Positions 60,880-64,000 of a DNA stretch of 64,000 nt are shown here, piece by piece. The translations under genes were made by a program, and so were the position numbers. The notes beneath the pieces were generated by a model. The model did not search any database. It saw nothing but the letters and a program-made list of their open reading frames with translations, and was not told the origin of the DNA. The stretch lies in contig NZ_CP022707.1 of NCBI RefSeq assembly GCF_025340265.1, positions 2,108,501 through 2,172,500 on the forward strand. The letters are read 5' to 3'. This stretch comes from Novosphingobium sp. 9. GTDB lineage: Bacteria > Pseudomonadota > Alphaproteobacteria > Sphingomonadales > Sphingomonadaceae. Each line of letters opens with the position of its first letter. Within the stretch, counting starts at the first letter, position 1.

Positions 60880-61554
60880 TCAGCCGCGCGGCGCCTCCGG
60901 ATCGTCGAGGCTGTAGCCGAGACCACGGATGGTGGTGATGACGTCCGCGCCCAGTTTCTTGCGGATGCGGGTGACGAAAACCTCGATGGTGTTCGAATCG
61001 CGGTCGAAATCCTGATCGTAGATATGCTCGATCAGTTCGGTGCGGCTCACCACCTTGCCCTTGTGGTGCATGAGGTAGGACAGCAGCTTGTATTCCTGCG
61101 CGGTCAGCTTCACCGGCTCGCCCGACAGCGTCACGCGGCCCGAACGGGTATCGAGGCGCACCGGCCCGGCGATCAGTTCGCTGGAGGTATTGCCCGAAGC
61201 ACGGCGGATCAGCGCACGCAGGCGAGCGATCAGTTCCTCGGTCTGGAAGGGCTTTGCCAGATAATCGTCAGCCCCTGCATCGAGCCCGGCCACCTTGTCC
61301 GACCAGCTGTCGCGCGCGGTCAGCACCAGCACCGGGAAGGTGCGGCCTTCACGGCGCCACATGCCCAGCACGGTCAGGCCGTCGATCTCGGGCAGGCCGA
61401 GATCGAGGATCACCGCATCGTAGTCTTCGGTCGAGCCGAGAAAATGGCCGTCCTCACCGTCCACCGACAGATCGACGGCATAGCCGTTCTGTTCAAGCGT
61501 GGTCTTGAGCTGGTTGCCGAGTGTGGGTTCATCCTCGACGATCAGGATGCGCAA
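60880..61554 (-). CDS. OmpR/PhoP-family response regulator
   Basis: The 224-residue regulator has a receiver domain with the acidic pocket VEDE (residues 6-9), phosphoacceptor Asp51 in VILDLGLPEIDGL, and the lysine in AKPFQTEEL, then a winged-helix DNA-binding domain with LTAQEYKLLSYLM and SNTIEVFVTRIRKKL. The start is TTG at 61554, fixed by GGGAG at a good distance; no ATG is nearby. It is between the PepSY-like gene and the kinase gene. Repeats in the 141 bases above it may be its own operator. Confidence 0.94.
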   Translation of the reverse strand: MRILIVEDEPTLGNQLKTTLEQNGYAVDLSVDGEDGHFLGSTEDYDAVILDLGLPEIDGLTVLGMWRREGRTFPVLVLTARDSWSDKVAGLDAGADDYLAKPFQTEELIARLRALIRRASGNTSSELIAGPVRLDTRSGRVTLSGEPVKLTAQEYKLLSYLMHHKGKVVSRTELIEHIYDQDFDRDSNTIEVFVTRIRKKLGADVITTIRGLGYSLDDPEAPRG

Positions 61555-61591
61555 TTGCCGTCTCCCTGTTGGATAAGCTGGAAATGGGCGC

Positions 61592-61610
61592 CTTGACGTG
61601 TTGCGTCAAG
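61592..61610. promoter_or_regulatory. Palindrome upstream of the response regulator gene
   Basis: CTTGACG (61592-61598) and CGTCAAG (61604-61610) form a perfect inverted repeat with a 5-base centre TGTTG, 38 bases before the TTG start. It could be an operator or a small hairpin in the leader. Confidence 0.45.
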
Positions 61611-61652
61611 CTGAACGCCCGAACCGCACAATGGCTGCGCGGCTGTTCAGAC

Positions 61653-61684
61653 AAGGTGGAAAATACCGCTAAGGTGGAAAATAC
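61653..61684. repeat. Perfect 14-base direct repeat upstream of the response regulator gene
   Basis: AAGGTGGAAAATAC occurs at 61653-61666 and again at 61671-61684, 18 bases apart, separated by CGCT. The copies are identical. They lie about 100-130 bases before the response regulator start and 12 bases after the PepSY-like gene stop. A direct repeat upstream of a winged-helix regulator gene fits an autoregulatory site, but the period is 18, not the 11 usual for this family. Confidence 0.6.
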
Positions 61685-61695
61685 TTTGCGGGGCG

Positions 61696-62025
61696 TCAGC
61701 GGCTCTGGCCGATGATCCGGCCGGTGCGGGCATCGACATCGACGAAAGACACGCGCCCGTTGCGGATGAACTTCAGGCGATAGGCCATGGCCGCCGGATC
61801 GTATTCAGGGCCAAGATACTGCATGCCCGCCATGCGCGGCAGAATTTCGCGCTCGATCTCGCGCAGCGAGCGCACGTTGCCCGCGCGCCGTTCCTTGCGC
61901 ACTTCGCCCTGATCGCCCCGCCCCGGATCGTCGGCATGCGCCGAAACGACCGGGACAAGCATCAGCGCTGAAACGCTCGCTACGCTGCTGAGCGCGAGAA
62001 GAAGGCCGGAACGCGGTGTCATCAT
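61696..62025 (-). CDS. Exported PepSY-type protein
   Basis: The 109-residue product has a signal peptide (about residues 1-32, ending VVSAHAD) and a mature domain with an amphipathic helix (SLREIEREILPRM) and the pattern LKFIRNGRVSFVDVDARTGRIIG, typical of the PepSY fold. PepSY proteins act in the periplasm as protease inhibitors or sensor partners. It is 141 bases upstream of the response regulator gene on the same strand, a common pairing with PhoPQ-like systems. ATG 62025 or the next ATG, 62022, may be used. Confidence 0.75.
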   Translation of the reverse strand: MMTPRSGLLLALSSVASVSALMLVPVVSAHADDPGRGDQGEVRKERRAGNVRSLREIEREILPRMAGMQYLGPEYDPAAMAYRLKFIRNGRVSFVDVDARTGRIIGQSR

Positions 62026-62206
62026 GGTGTCCGTGCCTAAGTCCCAACCATTGAACAAGTGCTGAATATCGTCGCGCGGGATAAACGGGTGATCGTGTCG
62101 GAAATCTTATGGCGACAACGGGGGCAGCGTGCCCGTTCTCCCGCCCGCTCCCCGCCATCCGCTCCCCGCTTGCCAGTGATACCCCCTCGCCTGTAAGGCG
62201 CGCTCC

Positions 62207-64000
62207 ATGGCACAAGCACCGATCCTCAGCTGGGAAAACCTCGGCCTCGTCCAGGGCAATGGCTGGCTCTTTCAGGGCCTCGACATCAATATCGGCCCGC
62301 GTGACCGGCTGGCACTGATCGGGCGCAACGGCGCCGGCAAGTCCACCCTGCTAAAACTGATCGCCGGTACGGTCGAAGGCGACAAGGGCACGCGCTCGGT
62401 GCAGCCCGGCATCCGCGTCGTCACGCTGGAGCAGGACCCGTTCTTCACCGGCTACGACACGCTGCTCGATTTTGCGATCCACGGCGACAATCCGCCGCCC
62501 CGGCACGAGGTGGAGGCCATCGCCGACCAGCTCGGCATCGACCTTTCGCGCGAGGCCAAGAGCGCCTCGGGCGGTGAGCGCCGCCGCGCCGCGCTGTGCC
62601 GCGCGCTGGCCTCAGAGCCTGACCTGCTGTTGCTCGACGAGCCGACCAACCACCTCGATCTGGCCGCGATCGACTGGCTGGAAAGCTGGCTCCAGCGCTA
62701 CAACGGCGCCTGCGTCGTCATCAGCCACGACCGTACCTTCCTCACCCGCCTGACCAATGCGACGCTGTGGCTCGACCGCGGCGCGCTGCGCCGCAAGGAC
62801 ATCGGCTTCGGCGGCTACGAGGCGTGGGAAGAGGAAGTCTACGCCGAGGAAGCGCGCGCGGCGCAGAAGCTCGACGCCAAGCTCAAGATCGAGGCGCACT
62901 GGCTGGAACGCGGCGTCACCGCGCGGCGCAAGCGCAACCAGGGCCGCCTTGCCAAGCTGTGGGAAATGCGCGCGCAGCGCGCCGCGATGGTCGGGCCGCA
63001 GGGCGCCGCCAAGCTGGCGGTGGTGGCCGACGATTCGAAGACCAAGTCGGTGATCGTCGCCGAGAAGGTGACGAAGGCCTTCGGGGCCGGAGACACCCAG
63101 CGCACTGTCATCAAGGACTTCTCGATCCGCATCCAGCGTGGCGACCGCATCGGCATCGTCGGCGCGAACGGATCGGGCAAGTCGACGCTGCTCAAGCTGT
63201 TCATGGGCGAACTGGAACCCGATTCGGGCACCATCACGCTCGCGAACTCGCTCGATGCCACGGTGATCGACCAGCAGCGCAGCCGCATGGCGCCTGAAAA
63301 GACCGTGCGCGAAGTGGTGGCCGAGGGCAGCGACTGGATCGACGTGCGCGGCGTGCGCAAGCACATCCACGGCTACCTCAAGGACTTCCTGTTCGAACCC
63401 TCGCTGGTCGAGGCCAAGGTCGGCACACTGTCGGGCGGCGAGCGCTCGCGCCTGCTGTTCGCCCGCGAATTCGCGCAGACCTCGAACCTCCTGGTGCTCG
63501 ACGAGCCGACCAACGATCTCGATCTCGAAACGCTCGACTTGCTTCAGGAAGTGATCGCGGACTACGACGGCACCGTGCTGATCGTCAGCCATGACCGCGA
63601 CTTCCTCGACCGCACGGTGAACATCACGCTGGGGCTGGACGGCTCGGGCTATGTCGACATGATCGTCGGCGGCTATGCCGACTGGGAGGCCAAGCGGCGC
63701 GAGCGGACCTCGGGCGCGGCGAAGAAGGCCAAGGCGGAAGGCGCCGCCCCTCCCCCGCCGATGCCGCCCAAGAAGGCCAAGCTCTCCTACAAGGACCAGC
63801 GCGACTACGATCTGCTTCCCAAGCGCATCGAGGAACTGGAAGCCGCCATCGCCCGTGACGAGGAGGCGATGTCCGATCCGGCGCTCTACACCCGCGACCC
63901 GAAGAAATTCGCCAGCCTGTCCGACACCATTGCCAAGGCCCGCGCCGACAAGGACGCCGCCGAAGAGCGCTGGCTGGAATTGGCGGAGCAGGTGGAGGGC
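62207..64000 (+). CDS. ABC-F family ATPase (Uup-like), 3' end outside the window
   Basis: 598 codons are open to the right edge with no stop, so the gene continues slightly beyond. Two ABC domains: first Walker A GRNGAGKST (residues 39-47), signature SGGERRRAAL, DEPTNHLDL; second Walker A GANGSGKST near residue 322, signature LSGGERSRLL, DEPTNDLDL. There are no membrane spans; the linker is basic, and the C-terminal part is a charged coiled coil after a PPPPMPPKK stretch, the Uup pattern. ABC-F proteins act on ribosomes or DNA, not in transport. The start ATG 62207 has AAGG upstream. Confidence 0.93.
   Translation, partial: MAQAPILSWENLGLVQGNGWLFQGLDINIGPRDRLALIGRNGAGKSTLLKLIAGTVEGDKGTRSVQPGIRVVTLEQDPFFTGYDTLLDFAIHGDNPPPRHEVEAIADQLGIDLSREAKSASGGERRRAALCRALASEPDLLLLDEPTNHLDLAAIDWLESWLQRYNGACVVISHDRTFLTRLTNATLWLDRGALRRKDIGFGGYEAWEEEVYAEEARAAQKLDAKLKIEAHWLERGVTARRKRNQGRLAKLWEMRAQRAAMVGPQGAAKLAVVADDSKTKSVIVAEKVTKAFGAGDTQRTVIKDFSIRIQRGDRIGIVGANGSGKSTLLKLFMGELEPDSGTITLANSLDATVIDQQRSRMAPEKTVREVVAEGSDWIDVRGVRKHIHGYLKDFLFEPSLVEAKVGTLSGGERSRLLFAREFAQTSNLLVLDEPTNDLDLETLDLLQEVIADYDGTVLIVSHDRDFLDRTVNITLGLDGSGYVDMIVGGYADWEAKRRERTSGAAKKAKAEGAAPPPPMPPKKAKLSYKDQRDYDLLPKRIEELEAAIARDEEAMSDPALYTRDPKKFASLSDTIAKARADKDAAEERWLELAEQVEG

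Noticed and set aside
62612..63592. Open frame antisense to the ABC-F gene
   Set aside because: The plus-strand frame holds two complete ATPase domains and runs off the window edge; the antisense frame has no recognisable content.

Overview
The window is a stretch of alphaproteobacterial chromosome, most probably from a sphingomonad of the Novosphingobium type. Supporting signs are the high GC content, a short 4.5S-type SRP RNA, an NDUFS4-like complex I accessory subunit, an ETF-ubiquinone oxidoreductase, a membrane quinoprotein glucose dehydrogenase, and several small membrane proteins of a sphingomonad flavour. The genus is an inference from protein character, not from a marker gene. I see no insertion sequence, prophage, CRISPR array, rRNA or tRNA. 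The region is core chromosome, densely packed, with no gene-free stretch over 300 bases.

Layout. 1-5 kb: a partial saccharopine-dehydrogenase-family gene diverges from btaA-btaB (phosphorus-free betaine lipid synthesis), which lies behind a Pho-box-like array; then a threonine dehydratase and a small conserved gene. 3.7-12.4 kb, minus strand: rlmD, nnrDE and a lipoprotein; ilvD; then a compact run of ETF-QO, a small membrane protein, ispE and an N-formylglutamate amidohydrolase-like gene. 12.5-16.8 kb: a UDG-fold protein, a Slt70-type lytic transglycosylase, moaB and an arylamine N-acetyltransferase. 17-22.5 kb: gcd coupled to oprB, convergent with phosphoglucomutase, forming a sugar uptake and oxidation block. 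22.6-24.1 kb: a three-gene cassette of unknown function headed by a membrane-anchored LuxR-type regulator. 24.2-32.1 kb: lepA, a membrane PAS-GGDEF-EAL-PilZ protein, dnaN, fabG and fabD. 32.3-35.6 kb: a divergent peptidoglycan-recycling pair (LD-carboxypeptidase and Mpl) and a DUF808 membrane protein. 35.8-38.6 kb: a solitary flagellin gene, the rpsF-rpsR-rplI operon and a GNAT gene. 38.7-45.5 kb: amn, an M13 peptidase, a nitroreductase, an alpha/beta hydrolase and asd. 45.8-54.4 kb, minus strand: lon, ebfC-dnaX, the SRP RNA, the NDUFS4-like subunit and hrpB. 54.5-64 kb: a second GGDEF-EAL protein, a TonB-like protein, a polyprenyl diphosphate synthase, chorismate mutase, a PepSY-type protein with a two-component system, and an ABC-F ATPase running off the right end.

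The most important technical observation is that eight otherwise intact genes each carry one frameshift, and every one can be repaired by adding a single base, a G or C in or beside a G/C run (one of the eight is equally well repaired by an A). This looks like systematic homopolymer under-calling in the assembly, not gene decay, so these genes should be read as probably functional. The most interesting biological observations are the four-heptamer, 11-bp-period Pho-box-like array before btaAB, the repeat-marked upstream region of the response regulator at 61.6 kb, the LuxR-type cassette of unknown function, and several unexplained short tandem repeats.
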